DNA from: an uncultured Eubacteriales bacterium
GTDB taxonomy: Bacteria > Bacillota > Clostridia > UMGS1883 > UMGS1540
Direction of reading: 5' to 3'
DNA length: 15,619 bases
Assembly (NCBI GenBank): GCA_900552775.1
Contig: USAP01000019.1
Span: forward strand, 1 to 15,619
Of the stretch, positions 14,201 to 15,619 are shown in pieces (within the stretch, counting starts at the first letter, position 1; the number at the start of each line of letters is the position of its first letter). A program made the position numbers and the translations under genes. The notes below the pieces were generated by a model. The model did not search any database, had not been told where the DNA came from, and worked only from the letters and a program-made list of their open reading frames with translations.

Positions 14201-15619
14201 AAGTGTATACAAACGCTAACCTTTCCGGAACACCTATTGCATCAAATGACGATTATGACGGCGGACGATTTTCAAAGGTAAGCATTGCAGCAACCGAAAA
14301 TACAACTTACTATATCAAGGTGCGGCATTATGCAAGCGGTCAACTTCACGCAGAACTGAATATCACAAAAGACGCTCCCGTGCAGCCGTTGACTTTGGAC
14401 GCTAATCAAGATATAATAACATCAAGCGGAGAGTTTGCGTTATTCAGCTTTACACCTGATAATGTAGGTGCATATAGTTTTGAGGTCGGAAACTATAACG
14501 GTGGCACAACGGCATACGATACATATATAAAATTGTATGATAACATAAGTATGACGAAACGGCTCGGAAATGATGAAAAGAAAATTGTGGCTAATTTGCA
14601 AGCCGGGCATACATATTATCTGCAATTCAGTGGCTTTCTTATGAAATACGCACGGGGGCGAATATCGGTGTCGCAGGGTCAAACGCTACAATTTACAAAA
14701 CGAAACGACAGCAGTTTTATATATGTAAACAGTCCGGAGTATTTGACGAGAGTTGATATTGTTGACGATAGTTGCCATACTAATTCGTCAAGCTCAAATA
14801 TTGGAATACAGCCATATATGAAGATTTTTGAACAGGAAAATGTGACAGGTAAAAACACATATTACCAAACACATACAGCGTGGTGGGGCGCTGAACCGGG
14901 TATATATGAACCTAATGCAAGTTTCTACATAGATGTAGATTTTTATAATCCTACCGGAAATGCAATAACAATTTCTGTAAATAACTTGGCATACGGAACA
15001 GAATATAGCGTGTTGGAAAATTATTATAATGGGAATGGAGTAGATACCGATATTATTGTTCCGGCATATAGCCATAGGCTTTTGTTTGAAACGCTAAATG
15101 CACCATTGATAATGTCGCATCCAGGTCCTACTGTTGGTGGAAACGGTTGGGACTGGTCAAGACACCGCTCACCGATAATTCTGTTTGATTTTCAAGTGAA
15201 AACAGGAAATATTGTTATAAGTTCATTAGCCGCATATGACAATAGAAATCTCTATTTGCGTGAAGGAAGCAAAAACATCATAGACAGCAGTGGCGGAATA
15301 ACAGAAAATGGTGAGGTTATATCAGATTTGTCCCAAAGACCGAATGAAACGGACTTATATGGCAAAATGAAAGGTATTGCAAAAAATGAATCAGCGTGGA
15401 TAGACTCGAATGTTGAGCTTGTAATAGATGATAACACAGAACTTGGAACGCCTATACCGCTGACATTAAAAGATAGATATTATACATATGGAATCGCTAA
15501 TCCGAAATGGTCTTGGAAATCATCTATAAATCCATTGAATGATGCGTGGGACGGTGTTCTCACAATGTTGCCGAACGGACTGCATAAATTCAAATATCAT
15601 TACAACAACACAAATAGAC
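11281..15619 (+). CDS. Large secreted zinc metallopeptidase, M60-like, 3' end cut by the window
   Basis: The frame is open from ATG 11281 to the last base: at least 1446 residues with no stop. A signal peptide ends at VYA (residue 31). Residues about 175-265 are an Ig-like domain (TVPVKITNNGSTDKN, TVKIFVWDSETLQP) of a type seen in clostridial secreted proteins. Residues 276-363 resemble a bacterial pre-peptidase C-terminal (PPC) domain, and 544-640 a fibronectin type III domain. The catalytic region (about 640-905) has H762-E763-L-S-H766 and then E778, spacing HExxH-x11-E, followed by IGWDAFKKTFRYF (853-865). This fits M60-like (PF13402) peptidases, many of which act on mucins or other glycoproteins; another gluzincin family is possible. 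A Gly/Ser linker (924-931) precedes two more PPC-like domains (934-1030, 1039-1134). The rest is beta-rich and unrecognised. No SLH or dockerin is seen before the cut, so the anchor may lie beyond the window. Confidence 0.88.
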   Translation, partial: MHRFNKVISYFLTVCILSASLISGNMLSVYAESSATETVSEIEETSKLKDELASDTDNSELDVKVIHQINDEQDTVFEGKLKDYDNGRWVNMDFSDINFFVIFDWDSIENESTYIIPKSNDTEIVSDTDIPQPSDESINEVLSSGAALTSQNSNIHCDVNLMYDGAYSEKVIIRNKELTVPVKITNNGSTDKNVVCYIAEYDENGVLRNTIAGSTVTVAKNKSVATQVTKVFSQNTKTVKIFVWDSETLQPITGAISLDETEQDYYANTAAEAQEYDISYQIKGKINTASDVDYIKFVPKTTGEYTFNCISTTNAVTALYGSNQNILKSATSSYKCSLTAGQAYYLKTTGNIGGYVLSVQYNVPSEADSFDVYKFDVDTNIYKKSIKDTCDSLYYSNKGLAKQMYDEYEDILGNEAKLHRLPDFLSDHPKDLSNFDDLLNRYYGTKYEDFAAVRQKYIDLIDRYAELANSASSNTSSAVSSEIAEDISKDTVDATQNETTDSEIIPDNEPHPIIGKYTPQVKYRENIEIGDIRPGEETQATKATPSLTVTSKTTTSITYNATFPYSSAEGNAIYLVDFNKADGLTAEYNAYGSNAIYRSSGEYTISGLQPGGIYILEMLWSTDGGNSYGGENSIDRFVQLPNNASETYKTYYGGRVAARIETADRALASDSAINAWVNNMDKAYNAYKDLTGYTPYRSRKIEMCSTRDNLNDIMGIKDGKNYWTVIFGYYSWGSTAFQHARAFYQGHLRRLSKGDWGDTPMHELSHVFDNDKWNFDAETLAQLKLYYVISTLNAKVYRPDRYDNDSKGWYTGDNYYTLLRSDRYLDSYDESFGNGTYASEGFASILIDIQKKIGWDAFKKTFRYFNSLSKYLSDGEKLKLFLTKLKDYSGKDVLGYISSRDTRIIESQFGIDLEYVEPEYPKVSGGSGGGGRSEINVDKGNYSVFQFMPTTSGNYYIYTSPYAGSGVSNDTYIEVYTNANLSGTPIASNDDYDGGRFSKVSIAATENTTYYIKVRHYASGQLHAELNITKDAPVQPLTLDANQDIITSSGEFALFSFTPDNVGAYSFEVGNYNGGTTAYDTYIKLYDNISMTKRLGNDEKKIVANLQAGHTYYLQFSGFLMKYARGRISVSQGQTLQFTKRNDSSFIYVNSPEYLTRVDIVDDSCHTNSSSSNIGIQPYMKIFEQENVTGKNTYYQTHTAWWGAEPGIYEPNASFYIDVDFYNPTGNAITISVNNLAYGTEYSVLENYYNGNGVDTDIIVPAYSHRLLFETLNAPLIMSHPGPTVGGNGWDWSRHRSPIILFDFQVKTGNIVISSLAAYDNRNLYLREGSKNIIDSSGGITENGEVISDLSQRPNETDLYGKMKGIAKNESAWIDSNVELVIDDNTELGTPIPLTLKDRYYTYGIANPKWSWKSSINPLNDAWDGVLTMLPNGLHKFKYHYNNTNR

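Overview
The window looks like a cell-surface locus of an anaerobic, low-to-mid GC Firmicute of class Clostridia, most likely an uncultured gut species (inference). The grounds are Gram-positive signal peptides, strong AGGAGG-type ribosome binding sites, S-layer homology (SLH) domains, cohesin-like and dockerin domains, and a secreted HExxH metallopeptidase. Every convincing gene lies on the plus strand.

Layout. (1) 1-465 is the C-terminal part of a probable TetR-family regulator. (2) 524-2482 encodes a secreted SLH protein with a cohesin-like domain, a complete internal dockerin, a fibronectin type III domain and a poly-glycine linker. It overlaps a small membrane protein gene (2482-2727) by one base. 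(3) 2885-5800 encodes a secreted protein with beta-helix-type repeats, a cohesin-like domain and a C-terminal dockerin; it has no anchor of its own. (4) 5801-5971 holds nested hairpins, including a perfect 20-bp inverted repeat. (5) 5972-10531 encodes a 1519-residue SLH protein that is mainly an array of chitobiase-C-terminal-like beta-sandwich modules. Two small genes follow it (DUF3789-like membrane peptide; Cys-rich zinc-ribbon-like protein), then a good intrinsic terminator at 10943-10982. (6) 10983-11280 is a leader with a near-consensus promoter, a 30-codon ORF with a strong ribosome binding site, and a second intrinsic terminator inside that ORF. (7) 11281 to the window end is a large secreted metallopeptidase (HExxH-x11-E, M60-like), cut off by the window.

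How it may work together. Two proteins carry SLH anchors, two carry dockerins with intact calcium loops, and three carry cohesin-like beta-sandwiches. The arrangement suggests a self-assembling, wall-anchored display system for binding host or plant glycans or glycoproteins. A secreted protease encoded next door may act on the same kind of substrate. The domain calls come from reading the sequence; the assembly is inference. The most unusual points are the repeated cohesin-like/Ig-like/dockerin unit in two neighbouring proteins and the attenuator-like leader of the metallopeptidase gene.
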